The position numbers and the translations under genes are program-made. Shown here piece by piece: positions 36,057 to 45,719 of a stretch of 64,000 nt of DNA (positions are counted from its first letter, which is position 1; each line of letters starts with the position of its first letter). Source of the stretch: Chitinophaga caseinilytica (GTDB lineage Bacteria > Bacteroidota > Bacteroidia > Chitinophagales > Chitinophagaceae); assembly GCF_038396765.1 (NCBI RefSeq), contig NZ_CP150096.1, positions 1,409,001 to 1,473,000 on the forward strand. Direction: 5' to 3'. Below the pieces are notes generated by a model. It did not search any database. It was not told where the DNA came from and saw nothing but the letters and a program-made list of their open reading frames with translations.

Positions 36057-39000
36057 ATGGAGCAAAAAAAGTATTGGAAAGGCTTGGAGGAGTTGCACAA
36101 TACCACTTCGCATCAGGAGACTGTGAAAAACGAATTCAGGGAAGACCTGCCGTTTGAAGAGAGCGATAGTTTCCTGGGTGGAACCACCCCTCGCCGGGAC
36201 TTCCTGAAATACCTCGGGTTTACCACTGCCGCAGCAACCATCGCTGCCAGCTGCGATATCCCGGTTAAGAAGGCGATCCCCTACGTAAACAAACCGGAAG
36301 ATATCACCCCCGGTGTTCCCAACTATTATGCTTCCGCTTATACTGTAGACGGTGAGTACGTTCCCCTGGTGGTGAAAACCCGTGAGGGCCGCCCCATCAA
36401 GATCGAAGGCAACGATATGTCGGCGATCACGAAAGGTTCCACCACCGCCCGTGTACAGGCTTCCGTTCTTTCTTTATATGATGTGGCCCGCCTCCGCTTC
36501 CCCGGTATCAATCAAATGAACGGCGACGCAGACCTGGCAACCCGCATCAAGGAAATGCAATATTCCGAGCTGGACAAGCAGATCGCCGCCGCCATTTCCG
36601 GCAAATCCGTGGCACTGCTCACCTCCTCTATCGTAAGCCCCTCCACCAAGAAGCTCATCGGTGAATTCCTGGCGAAATATCCCGGAAGCCGCCATGTAAC
36701 ATATGATGCCGTTTCCTATTCCGGTATGCTCCTCGCCAACGAGGCTTCCTACGGTAAACGTGCCATCCCCTCCTACCACTTCGAAAACGCGAAAGTAGTA
36801 GTGAGCCTGGGCGCCGACTTCCTCGGCACCTGGCTGAACCCTGCAGAATTCTCCGTTCAATACGGTGAAGGCCGCAAGATCAACCAGAAAAGCCCCGAAA
36901 TGAGCAAGCACTTCCATTTCGAGAGCATGATGAGCCTCACCGGCGCCAACGCCGACGAGCGCTTCACCCACCGCCCCTCCGAAGCAGGCGTAGTAGCCCA
37001 GGCGCTGCTGGCTGCCCTCGGTGGTGCCGTTTCCGCTCCCGCTATCGCCAACACCCGCCTGAAAGAAGGCATCGCCAAAGCCGCCAAAGCCATCCAGGCC
37101 AACCCCGGCAAATCGATCGTAGTGTCTGGCTCCAACGATGTGAACGTTCAGATCCTGGTAAACGCCATCAACAACATGGCCGGCTCCAACGGAACTACCA
37201 TCGACTGGGCTTCCCCCGTTAATTACAAGCAAGGTATCGACAGCGATATGCAGCAGCTGGTTGCCGACCTGAACGCAGGTTCCATCGGCGCCCTGATCGT
37301 GTACGGCGTGAACCCCGCTTACGATTACTTCGACGCAGCCAAATTCAAGGACGGTGTGAAGAAAACCGCTGTAACGATCTCGTTCAACGACCGTTACGAC
37401 GAAACCACCGAGCTTTGCAAATACATCATGCCCGACCATCACTACCTCGAAAGCTGGGGTGATGCCGAGCCGAAAAGCGGTTACTATGGTTTCATCCAAC
37501 CGACCATCGCCCCGCTGTTCAAAACCCGTGCTTTCCAGGACAGCCTGCTGACCTGGACCGGCAACGCCACCGCATGGGTAGATTACCTGAAAAATGAATG
37601 GATCACCCGCCTGGGCTCCCAGGCTGCATGGGACAAAACCCTGCAAGACGGTCTCATCGAGCCCGCAACGGCCCCTGCGCTGGGTGGTGCTTCTTTCGTT
37701 GCCGACGTTGCCGCCGCCGCCGCCAAAATCGGTGCGCCGAAAACCTCCGGCCTCGAACTGGTGATGTACGAAAAAGTGGCTATCGGTAACGGTAAAGAAG
37801 CCAACAACCCCTGGCTCCAGGAAATGCCCGACCCGATCACGCGCTCCACGTGGGACAACTACGCCTGCGTATCCAACAAGCTCGCGAAAACTTTCAATAT
37901 GGAACTGGGCGACGATTACGAAATCAACGCCGAAAAGAAAGTTCTGAAAATCACCGCCAAAGGCAAAACCGTTGAACTGCCCCTGCTGATCGTGCCTGGT
38001 ATCCAGGAAGATACGATCGCCATCGCAGTAGGTTACGGCCGCGGCAAGAAAGAATTCATCGGTAAGGCTGCCGGCGAAATCGGTAAGAACGCTTACCAGT
38101 TCGTATCCTTCAACGGCCAGACTTTCGATTACTTCTCCAACGAAGCCAAAGCAGAAGCAACCGGCGCCAAATACGCGGTAGGTCTTACCCAGACCCACAA
38201 CAGCTACGAAGGCCGCCCGATCATCAAGGAAACCACGCTCGAGGAGTTCATCAAGAACCCGAAAGAAGTGAACCACGATCGCCAGCATCTGTTCGAAACA
38301 TATGGTGAAGATTTCCGTAACGATGGTACCCTGTACACCGGCGGCACCAAGTTCGAATATCCCGGTATCAAGTGGGGCATGTCCATCGACCTGAACTCCT
38401 GCTTCGGTTGCGGCGCCTGCGTAGTAGCTTGTACTGCCGAGAATAACGTATCCGTAGTAGGTAAGGAACAGGTGATCCTGGCGCACGAAATGCACTGGCT
38501 GCGTATCGACCGCTACTTCGCCGGCGACGAAAACAACCCCGAGGTTGTGTTCCAGCCCATGCTTTGCCAGCACTGCGATAACGCACCCTGCGAGAACGTT
38601 TGCCCGGTAGCCGCTACCAACCACTCTTCCGAAGGTATCAACCAGATGGCTTATAACCGTTGCATCGGTACCCGTTACTGCGCGAACAACTGTCCGTACA
38701 AAGTTCGCCGCTTCAACTGGAGAGACTGGAACGGTGCAGACAGCTTCGAAGGCAACCTGCACGACACTGCCGATATGAACGACGCCCTCACCCGCATGGT
38801 ACTGAACCCCGACGTGGTGGTTCGTTCCCGCGGTACGATGGAAAAATGCTCCTTCTGCGTTCAGCGTCTGCAAGACGCGAAACTGGCCGCGAAGAAAGCA
38901 GGCCGCCCGATGAAAGACGGCGAAGCCAAAACTGCCTGCCAGCAGGCTTGCTCCAGCGGCGCTATCGTATTCGGCAACGTAAACGACAAGGAAAGCCGTA

Positions 39001-39164
39001 TCTACAAAGTTCGTAACGAAGAGCAGACCGACCGTATGTACTACGTACTGGAAGAAACGCACGTACTGCCCTCCATCAACTACCTGGCGAAAATCCGTAA
39101 CAAGGATGCCGCTCCGGTAGCCGCCGGGCACGATGCGAAAGCTGAAGAGAAAGCTCATCACTAA
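36057..39164 (+). CDS. actB: Alternative complex III iron-sulfur/molybdopterin-like subunit ActB
   Basis: 1035 residues. A twin-arginine motif (TPRRDFLKYLG) precedes a short hydrophobic stretch and SCD, consistent with Tat export and possibly lipidation. Residues about 90-720 resemble a molybdopterin oxidoreductase fold that in ActB homologues lacks the cofactor. The C-terminal ferredoxin-like domain carries cysteine clusters CFGCGACVVAC, CQHCDNAPCENVC, CIGTRYCANNC and CSFC for [Fe-S] clusters (3Fe-4S/4Fe-4S relay). Electrons from quinol pass through these clusters to the ActA/ActE hemes. A hairpin pair follows in the 121-bp gap before actC. Confidence 0.95.
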   Translation: MEQKKYWKGLEELHNTTSHQETVKNEFREDLPFEESDSFLGGTTPRRDFLKYLGFTTAAATIAASCDIPVKKAIPYVNKPEDITPGVPNYYASAYTVDGEYVPLVVKTREGRPIKIEGNDMSAITKGSTTARVQASVLSLYDVARLRFPGINQMNGDADLATRIKEMQYSELDKQIAAAISGKSVALLTSSIVSPSTKKLIGEFLAKYPGSRHVTYDAVSYSGMLLANEASYGKRAIPSYHFENAKVVVSLGADFLGTWLNPAEFSVQYGEGRKINQKSPEMSKHFHFESMMSLTGANADERFTHRPSEAGVVAQALLAALGGAVSAPAIANTRLKEGIAKAAKAIQANPGKSIVVSGSNDVNVQILVNAINNMAGSNGTTIDWASPVNYKQGIDSDMQQLVADLNAGSIGALIVYGVNPAYDYFDAAKFKDGVKKTAVTISFNDRYDETTELCKYIMPDHHYLESWGDAEPKSGYYGFIQPTIAPLFKTRAFQDSLLTWTGNATAWVDYLKNEWITRLGSQAAWDKTLQDGLIEPATAPALGGASFVADVAAAAAKIGAPKTSGLELVMYEKVAIGNGKEANNPWLQEMPDPITRSTWDNYACVSNKLAKTFNMELGDDYEINAEKKVLKITAKGKTVELPLLIVPGIQEDTIAIAVGYGRGKKEFIGKAAGEIGKNAYQFVSFNGQTFDYFSNEAKAEATGAKYAVGLTQTHNSYEGRPIIKETTLEEFIKNPKEVNHDRQHLFETYGEDFRNDGTLYTGGTKFEYPGIKWGMSIDLNSCFGCGACVVACTAENNVSVVGKEQVILAHEMHWLRIDRYFAGDENNPEVVFQPMLCQHCDNAPCENVCPVAATNHSSEGINQMAYNRCIGTRYCANNCPYKVRRFNWRDWNGADSFEGNLHDTADMNDALTRMVLNPDVVVRSRGTMEKCSFCVQRLQDAKLAAKKAGRPMKDGEAKTACQQACSSGAIVFGNVNDKESRIYKVRNEEQTDRMYYVLEETHVLPSINYLAKIRNKDAAPVAAGHDAKAEEKAHH

Positions 39165-39246
39165 TGATAGCGTTCCATCCCGAAAGGGGAAGGAACAAGA
39201 ACGATAGAACTAGTTAAGAATCTGTTTTAAGTTTTGAAACAACATA

Positions 39247-39277
39247 GCCCCGGAGCGATCCGGGGCGAGCAAAGCTC
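39247..39277 (+). other. Intra-operon double hairpin between actB and actC
   Basis: GCCCCGGA (39247-39254) pairs with TCCGGGGC (39259-39266) around a GCGA (GNRA) tetraloop. GAGC-AAA-GCTC follows directly. There is no T-run, and the actC ATG is 9 bp downstream. A candidate mRNA stability or processing element rather than a terminator. Confidence 0.6.
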
Positions 39278-39285
39278 GAAATACT

Positions 39286-40722
39286 ATGCATTTGAAGTAC
39301 GAATCCACACTGAGAGAACCTTTAGTAGATGGGGTTAAGGATTATCACCAGGTAACGGAGGACATTATCAGTCCTATTGAAGCCAAGCCTGGTAAACTGT
39401 GGTATATAGGTTTATTCATCTCCATTCTCCTGCTGCTGTTCGGTGTATTCTCCGTATTCTGGGAGGTTTACTTCGGTACAGGTGTGTGGAACCTGAACAA
39501 GACCATCGGTTGGGGTTGGGACATCACCAACTTCGTATGGTGGGTAGGTATCGGCCACGCCGGTACGCTGATCTCCGCCATCCTCCTGCTGTTCCGCCAG
39601 GGCTGGCGTACAGGGGTGAACCGCGCGGCGGAAGCGATGACCATCTTTGCGGTAATGTGCGCGGGCCAGTTCCCGATCTGGCACATGGGCCGTGTATGGA
39701 TGGCCTTCTTCGTACTTCCTTACCCCAACACCCGCGGCCCGCTGTGGGTAAACTTCAACTCGCCCCTGCTGTGGGACGTGTTCGCGATCTCTACTTACTT
39801 CACCGTTTCCCTCCTGTTCTGGTACTCCGGTCTGCTGCCCGACTTCGCGACAGTGCGCGACCGCGCCAAAACCAAACTGCGGAAACTGCTGTATGGTGTT
39901 GCTTCCTTCGGCTGGACTGGTTCCACCAAGCACTGGCAGCGTCACGAATCGCTCTCGCTGGTACTCGCCGGTCTGAGCACCCCGCTGGTACTTTCCGTAC
40001 ACACCATCGTATCTTTTGACTTTGCTACCTCCGTGATCCCCGGCTGGCACACCACGATCTTCCCGCCCTACTTCGTTGCGGGTGCGATCTTCTCCGGCTT
40101 CGCGATGGTACAGACCCTGCTGATCATCACCCGTAAAATACTCGGACTGGAAGATTACATCACCCTTGGCCACATCGAAGCGATGAACAAGGTGATCGTA
40201 CTGACCGGCTCCATCGTAGGTGTTGCTTACCTGACCGAGCTGTTCATGGCATGGTACTCCGGTGTTCAATATGAATTCGACACCTTCTACAAGTTCCGCG
40301 CTGCCGGTCCGCTGGGTTGGTCTTACTGGATCATGATGACCTGTAACGTAATTTCCCCGCAGGTGTTCTGGTTCCGCAAGATGAGAAGGAACATCATGGT
40401 TACCTTCATCATGTCCATCATCGTGAACATCGGTATGTGGTTCGAGCGTTTCGTGATCATCTGTACTTCGCTGTACCGCGATTACCTGCCCTCTTCCTGG
40501 AGCTACTACCGCCCGTCCTGGCCGGAAGTTGGTTTCTACCTGGGTACGTTCGGCCTGTTCTTCACCTGCTATTTCCTGTTCGCCAAGTACTTCCCGGTTA
40601 TCGCCGTTGCGGAGATCAAGTCGATCCTGAAAACATCCGGCCAGAACTTCAAGGAGAAAATGGACGTATACGAAGAGCAGAGCGTTGAGAAATTTGCGCA
40701 CGATCACACAGCGCACCACTAA
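39286..40722 (+). CDS. actC: Alternative complex III membrane subunit ActC (NrfD-like)
   Basis: 478 residues with about ten transmembrane helices, of the NrfD/PsrC family. The sequence has typical features such as WWVGIGHAGTLISAILLLFRQ, PIWHMGRVWMAFF and LSVHTIVSFDFA. ActC holds the menaquinol-binding site and contributes to proton translocation, docking to ActB on the periplasmic face. The C-terminus is a soluble tail (SVEKFAHDHTAHH). Follows actB in the same transcription unit; actD starts 41 bp downstream. Confidence 0.95.
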   Translation: MHLKYESTLREPLVDGVKDYHQVTEDIISPIEAKPGKLWYIGLFISILLLLFGVFSVFWEVYFGTGVWNLNKTIGWGWDITNFVWWVGIGHAGTLISAILLLFRQGWRTGVNRAAEAMTIFAVMCAGQFPIWHMGRVWMAFFVLPYPNTRGPLWVNFNSPLLWDVFAISTYFTVSLLFWYSGLLPDFATVRDRAKTKLRKLLYGVASFGWTGSTKHWQRHESLSLVLAGLSTPLVLSVHTIVSFDFATSVIPGWHTTIFPPYFVAGAIFSGFAMVQTLLIITRKILGLEDYITLGHIEAMNKVIVLTGSIVGVAYLTELFMAWYSGVQYEFDTFYKFRAAGPLGWSYWIMMTCNVISPQVFWFRKMRRNIMVTFIMSIIVNIGMWFERFVIICTSLYRDYLPSSWSYYRPSWPEVGFYLGTFGLFFTCYFLFAKYFPVIAVAEIKSILKTSGQNFKEKMDVYEEQSVEKFAHDHTAHH

Positions 40723-40763
40723 GAATTGAATTAAGATTAACGGAATACAGAATAATTATCCAT

Positions 40764-41336
40764 ATGGCTGTTAAGAAATTTGTTGTAGGCAGTTTTGATG
40801 ATGAGGCGGTGTTGTTTCCGGCGGTAAAGAAAGTACGCCAGGCTGGTTACAAGATACATGATGTGTACACCCCGTTCCCGATCCATGGCCTGGACCATGC
40901 GATGGGCCTGAGAGAGACGAGCCTGCACACGGCCGGCTTCATTTACGCGCTTTGCGGTACAACGACGGCGCTGTCTTTCATGAGCTGGGTATTTACGACC
41001 GACTGGCCGATGAACATCGGTGGCAAGCCGCACTTCCCCTTACCGGCGTTCATTCCCATCACTTTCGAGTTGACGGTACTGTTTTCGGCGGTGGGTATGG
41101 TGATGACATTCATGTACCTGTGCCAGATGGCCCCCTTCGTGAAGAAGCATATTTTCCACCCCCGTCAAACGGACGATCTGTTCGTAATGGCGATCGAGCT
41201 GTCTGACAAGACGAGCGCCGAAGAGGTGAAAGGCTTCCTCAGCAGCGTGGGCGCGAAGGAGATCAACGAGCAGACGGCAGAAGCCGGCTGGTGGCTGGGT
41301 CGCTTCGACAGGGAAGACAAGGTATTTGCCAAATAA
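40764..41336 (+). CDS. actD: Alternative complex III subunit ActD (DUF3341)
   Basis: 190 residues. The N-terminal soluble domain (FVVGSFDDEAVLFPAVKKVR, IHDVYTPFPIHGLDHAMGL) is typical of DUF3341, followed by two membrane helices (about 62-84 and 98-122) and a cytoplasmic C-terminal part (FVMAIELSDKTSAEEVKGF). ActD is a structural membrane subunit of alternative complex III. Located between actC and actE in the conserved order. Confidence 0.93.
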   Translation: MAVKKFVVGSFDDEAVLFPAVKKVRQAGYKIHDVYTPFPIHGLDHAMGLRETSLHTAGFIYALCGTTTALSFMSWVFTTDWPMNIGGKPHFPLPAFIPITFELTVLFSAVGMVMTFMYLCQMAPFVKKHIFHPRQTDDLFVMAIELSDKTSAEEVKGFLSSVGAKEINEQTAEAGWWLGRFDREDKVFAK

Positions 41337-41443
41337 TCGTTTGGGCGGATACGAATCGAATAGAAAGATCAGTTATTGACATTATAAAGGAGGACGGAGC
41401 CGGAAGGTATCTGTCCAGCAACTGAAAAGACAATAAATATCGG

Positions 41444-42085
41444 ATGAAAAGGACTTCCAACATACTGATTGTAGCAGCCTTAGCAGGGGGCGCCTTCCTG
41501 GCATCCTGCGGGAACAAGGGGCCGCACCATAGAAATCCCGGCAAGATTTATGTGCCCGATATGTACGAATCCCGTGCATACGAGTTCTACAGCGCCCGCC
41601 TTGCGAGCATGAAGCCGGTGGAAGGAACGGTGAAACGTGGCGCCATGCTGCCTTATCACCTGAAAGCGGAAGATACTGCGCAGGCGAACCTGGTGAGAAA
41701 CCCCCTGGTGCTGGACAAAGCGGGTCTGGATGAAGGGAAGCGCCTGTATGATATTTACTGCGGTGTTTGCCACGGCCAGAAGCTGGACGGCAACGGACCG
41801 CTGTACAAAGGTGGCGACGGGCCGTACCCCCTGGCCCCGGCGGCTATGCTGACCGGCAAGGTGATGGGTTACTCCGAAGGCCGTATCTTCCACGTGATCA
41901 CGTACGGTTTCAACGCCATGGGCAGCTACGCCAGCCAGCTCGATATCGAGCAACGCTGGAAAGTGGTAGGCTATATCAAGAACATGCAGAACGGCGGCAA
42001 AGCGCCCGCAGCGGCAGCTCCGGAAGCGGCACCCGCAGCCGATTCGGCAACAGCGGCGGCACCGGCGGTAGCAGCAGCTCATTAA
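41444..42085 (+). CDS. actE: Alternative complex III monoheme cytochrome c lipoprotein ActE
   Basis: 213 residues. Lipobox LASC puts the lipidated cysteine at residue 22. A cytochrome c domain follows with one CGVCH heme motif (IYCGVCHGQKLDGNGP) and a distal Met in FNAMGSYASQ. The C-terminal 30 residues are Ala/Pro-rich low complexity. ActE is anchored at the periplasmic side and probably hands electrons from alternative complex III to the oxidase. Conserved position between actD and actF. Confidence 0.93.
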   Translation: MKRTSNILIVAALAGGAFLASCGNKGPHHRNPGKIYVPDMYESRAYEFYSARLASMKPVEGTVKRGAMLPYHLKAEDTAQANLVRNPLVLDKAGLDEGKRLYDIYCGVCHGQKLDGNGPLYKGGDGPYPLAPAAMLTGKVMGYSEGRIFHVITYGFNAMGSYASQLDIEQRWKVVGYIKNMQNGGKAPAAAAPEAAPAADSATAAAPAVAAAH

Positions 42086-42131
42086 TAAGATTAAATCGCA
42101 TTTCAACTTCGTATTTTAATATACAACAGTA

Positions 42132-43331
42132 ATGAAGGACCAATTTGTAGTACCAGCAAGATTAAAAACGACCAGCTTCGTGCTTTTGGGCATTGGCTTG
42201 CTGACTTTGTTGATCGGAATATTTGCACTCAACGGCGAGCACGGGCCCACCCGGTTCTGGGCTGGCCTGTTGCAGAACAGCACCTTCTTCCTGATGGTGG
42301 CCCTGGCCAGCACCTTTTTCATCTGTGTGACCACACTCGCACACGGTGGCTGGCAAATGGCGTTCCGCCGCGTACCCGAAGCCATCTCCATGGCCGTGCC
42401 TGTGCTGAGCGTGATCGTGCTGGTAGTACTGGGCTTCCTCATCTTCGGTAACAAAGGCCACATTTACCACTGGCTGCATCCGCATGGCGACAAAGTACTG
42501 GAGTTCAAATCTCCTTTCCTCAACGCCGGTTTCGTAACGACCATGACGGTGATCACCCTGGCCCTCTGGAGCCTGCTCACGGTGAAACTGCGCCGCATGT
42601 CGCTCGCGGAAGACAAGATGCTGCTGGACCAGGACAGCCGTAAGGCATTGATCTGGAAAGGTACCGTATGGTGCGGCCTGTTCGCCGTAGTATACGCCCT
42701 GAGCATGGGTTCCACCACACCGTGGATCTGGCTCATGAGCATCGACGCACACTGGTTCTCCACCATGTACAGCTGGTACACTTTCGCCAGCACCTGGGTT
42801 TCCGGCCTGTCGCTCATCGCACTGTTCGTAGTGTACCTGAAGAGCAAAGGGTACCTGGAAATGGTGAACGAAGAGCACCTGCACGATCTTGGCAAGTTCA
42901 TGTTCGCGTTCAGCGTATTCTGGACATACCTCTGGTTCTCCCAGTACATGCTCATCTGGTATGCGAACATGCCCGAGGAAACCATTTATTTCAAGCCGCG
43001 CGTGTGGGGTGAGTTCAGGCCCGTATTCTTCCTGAACCTCATCATCAACTTCATCTGCCCGCTGCTGATCCTGATGAAACGGAATTCCAAACGTAATTAT
43101 ACACTGGTGGCTTTCATGGGTGGACTGATCATCTTCGGTCACTGGCTCGACTTCTTCCAGATGGTAATGCCGGCAACCGTGAAGCACCTGTACTTCCCCT
43201 GGTACGAACTGGGCCTGGGCCTGGGCTTCGTTGGGCTGATCATTTACCTGACGGCAGAGCAGCTGGCCAAAGCGCCGCTGACGGCGAAGAACCATCCGTA
43301 CCTGAAAGAAAGTATCGTGCACCACACCTGA
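42132..43331 (+). CDS. actF: Alternative complex III membrane subunit ActF
   Basis: 399 residues with about ten transmembrane helices; the family is a shorter NrfD-like relative of ActC. Visible motifs include FFICVTTLAHGGWQMAFRRV, WFSTMYSWYTFASTWVSGL and FSQYMLIWYANMPEET. ActF is thought to take part in proton movement rather than quinol binding. It is the last act gene; oxidase subunit II starts 65 bp downstream, so both complexes are likely co-transcribed. Confidence 0.94.
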   Translation: MKDQFVVPARLKTTSFVLLGIGLLTLLIGIFALNGEHGPTRFWAGLLQNSTFFLMVALASTFFICVTTLAHGGWQMAFRRVPEAISMAVPVLSVIVLVVLGFLIFGNKGHIYHWLHPHGDKVLEFKSPFLNAGFVTTMTVITLALWSLLTVKLRRMSLAEDKMLLDQDSRKALIWKGTVWCGLFAVVYALSMGSTTPWIWLMSIDAHWFSTMYSWYTFASTWVSGLSLIALFVVYLKSKGYLEMVNEEHLHDLGKFMFAFSVFWTYLWFSQYMLIWYANMPEETIYFKPRVWGEFRPVFFLNLIINFICPLLILMKRNSKRNYTLVAFMGGLIIFGHWLDFFQMVMPATVKHLYFPWYELGLGLGFVGLIIYLTAEQLAKAPLTAKNHPYLKESIVHHT

Positions 43332-43396
43332 TGCGTGGCGTAATGGTAATACAAACAACGTTTAGCATTAGATAACTTAATTATTATTCAATAGCA

Positions 43397-44437
43397 ATGT
43401 CAGGATATTTAGCAGTTATAGTAGTTGTTCTCATATTCGTCGTGATCTTCCAGATCGCGAAAGCAAGCGAATATGTGTCCATTCTGAAAGGTGAAAAGAA
43501 AGCGCGCGAACAGTCTAACCGTATCAACGGTTTCCTGATGATCGTTTTCCTGGTGCTGGGCCTGATCGGCGTATGGTGGTGCCATGATTTGCTGGAAGGC
43601 CGCATGCTGGCCGAACCGGCTTCCGATCATGGTGCGGGAGTGGACAGCCTGATCAAGGTAACTTTCATCATCACGATGATCGTGTTTGTACTGACGCAGA
43701 TCGCCCTGTTCGTTTTCGCCTGGAAATACCAGGAGAAAGACGGCCGTAAAGCACTGTTCTTTCCGCATAACAACAAACTGGAAGTGATCTGGACGGTAAT
43801 CCCGGCCATCGTGCTCACGGTGCTGGTTGCCTTCGGTATCCGCCACTGGCTGAAAATGACTTCCGATGCGCCCAAAGGCTCTATGGTTGTGGAAGTGACC
43901 GGCAAGCAGTTTAACTGGATCATCCGTTACCCCGGTAAAGATGGACAGCTCGGCCGCCGCAACTTCAAACTCACGAACGAATCCAACAATCCTGTAGGTC
44001 AGGATTGGGCTGATAAACTGAACACAGACGATATCATCGCGCCGGAACTGCACGTTGTGGTAGGTAAACCGGTGAAGCTGATCATTGGTTCCCGCGATGT
44101 GGTGCACGACGTGGGTCTGCCTCACTTCCGTCTGAAAATGGACGCCGTTCCGGGTATCCCGACCACCCTGTGGTTTACCCCCACGATCACCACGGCAGAG
44201 TACCGCAAGCGTACCGGCAACCCGGATTTCGTGTACGAACTGGCCTGCGATCAGATGTGCGGCAGCGGCCACTATTCCATGAAAGCCAACATCGTTGTGG
44301 AAACACAGGAAGAATATGACGCATGGTTAGCTAAACAGGTAACGCAGTATTCGGTAGCGCATCCCGCCCCCGAAACGCCCGCAGCACCTGCAGCGCCCGC
44401 CGATTCTACGAAAGCCGTAGCGGCGCTTGGTAAATAA
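43397..44437 (+). CDS. coxB: Cytochrome c oxidase subunit II
   Basis: 346 residues. Three hydrophobic segments (about 4-21, 46-66, 87-110, the first being the extra N-terminal helix common in Bacteroidota) are followed by the periplasmic cupredoxin domain. Cu-A ligands are visible as C284, C288, H292 and M295 in CDQMCGSGHYSM, with the upstream His in DVVHDVGLPHFRLKMD. The QFNWIIRYPG aromatic segment, used for electron entry, is present. There is no fused cytochrome c domain. It accepts electrons from ActE/ActA or a soluble cytochrome and passes them to subunit I. Confidence 0.95.
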   Translation: MSGYLAVIVVVLIFVVIFQIAKASEYVSILKGEKKAREQSNRINGFLMIVFLVLGLIGVWWCHDLLEGRMLAEPASDHGAGVDSLIKVTFIITMIVFVLTQIALFVFAWKYQEKDGRKALFFPHNNKLEVIWTVIPAIVLTVLVAFGIRHWLKMTSDAPKGSMVVEVTGKQFNWIIRYPGKDGQLGRRNFKLTNESNNPVGQDWADKLNTDDIIAPELHVVVGKPVKLIIGSRDVVHDVGLPHFRLKMDAVPGIPTTLWFTPTITTAEYRKRTGNPDFVYELACDQMCGSGHYSMKANIVVETQEEYDAWLAKQVTQYSVAHPAPETPAAPAAPADSTKAVAALGK

Positions 44438-44534
44438 TCAATCGCAGAGAAAGAGATACTAGAAGCGTAAAAAATTTAAGGAAATAGCCGGCGAGCCCGC
44501 CCCGTTTACCGGCTGATCATAAACAGAACTTATT

Positions 44535-45719
44535 ATGAGTAACGAAGCAACATTGCACAGTCAGGATTTACATCATCACGGCCACGCAGCGGACCATGGG
44601 CATGGTAATGGCCATGACGGGCATGATCACCACCATGAAGAGACCTTCATCTCGAAGTACGTTTTCAGCATGGACCACAAGATGATCGCGAAGCAATTCC
44701 TGATCACGGGTATCATCTGGGCCATCATTGGTGCGTTCTTTTCCGTATTGTTCCGTCTGCAGCTGGGTTACCCGGACGCTACGTTCCCCTGGCTGGAAAG
44801 CATTCTCGGCCATTGGGCCGAGGGCGGCCGTATCACTGCCGAGGCGTACTACGCCCTGGTAACGATGCACGGTACCATCCTCGTGTTCTTCGTATTGACC
44901 GCCGGTCTTTCCGGTACCTTCTCCAACCTGCTCATTCCCCTGCAGGTAGGTGCACGCGACATGGCTTCCCCTTTCATGAACATGCTGAGCTACTGGTTCT
45001 TCTTCCTGGCGAGCGTAATCATGATGTCGTCCCTGTTCGTGCAAACAGGCCCCGCTTCCGGTGGCTGGACTTCCTACCCTCCGTTGAGCGCCCTGGGCGA
45101 CGCATCGATCGGTTCCAAGATCGGTATGGACCTCTGGCTGGTGTCTATGGCAATATTCGTAGTGTCTTCCCTGCTGGGTAGCCTGAACTATATCTCGACC
45201 ATCCTGAACATGCGTACCAAAGGTATGAGCATGACCAAGATGCCGCTGACGATCTGGGGCTTCTTCTTCACCGCCATCCTGGGCGTGCTGTCGTTCCCCG
45301 TACTGCTCTCCGGTTTCGTACTGTTGCTGTTCGATCGCCACGGCGGTACCAGCTTCTACCTTTCCGAGCTGTTCGTTGCGGGTAAAGTACTGCCGAACGA
45401 AGGTGGTTCTGCGATCCTCTACCAGCACTTGTTCTGGTTCCTGGGTCACCCTGAAGTATACATCATTATCCTCCCTGCGATGGGTATGGTATCTGAGATC
45501 CTGGCGGTGAATTCCCGCAAGCCGATCTTCGGTTACCTGGCGATGGTGGGTTCCATGTTCGCGATCACGATCCTGGCGTTCCTCGTATGGGCGCACCATA
45601 TGTTCGTGACCGGTCTGAACCCCTTCCTCGGCGCGTTCTTCGTACTGTTGACGCTGCTGATCGCGGTGCCCTCCGCTATTAAAGTATTTAACTGGATCAC
45701 TGACCATCTGGCGCGGTAA
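44535..45719 (+). pseudogene. coxA: Cytochrome c oxidase subunit I, N-terminal part (frameshifted)
   Basis: 394 codons. A His-rich N-terminal extension (about 8-35) precedes helices with the heme a ligand in VTMHGTIL, the Cu-B/Tyr motif GHPEVY (304-309) and the Cu-B pair WAHHMF (H354, H355). The frame then breaks: IKVFNWIT should continue TIWRGNIRFTP, but an extra base at 45701/45702 instead gives DHLAR and a stop at 45717. The truncated product lacks the heme a3/heme a ligands and would be inactive. Together with 45703-46368 it would make a normal 610-residue protein. Either a real mutation or a sequence error. Confidence 0.9.
45699..45704 (+). other. One-base insertion splitting coxA
   Basis: The sequence ATC ACT GAC CAT CTG reads out of frame. 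Removing T45701 or G45702 restores ATC ACN ACC ATC TGG CGC GGT AAC (ITTIWRGN), the conserved subunit I sequence. There is no homopolymer and no slippery heptamer at the site. Confidence 0.9.

Noticed and set aside
36474..39161. 895-codon minus-strand open frame opposite actB
   Set aside because: ActB is clearly coding on the plus strand with cysteine clusters and a Tat motif; the antisense translation has no recognisable domain.
44560..44640. His-rich N-terminus of oxidase subunit I as part of the zinc system
   Set aside because: His-rich extensions at this position are, as far as I recall, common in subunit I of related bacteria; no link to the metal locus.
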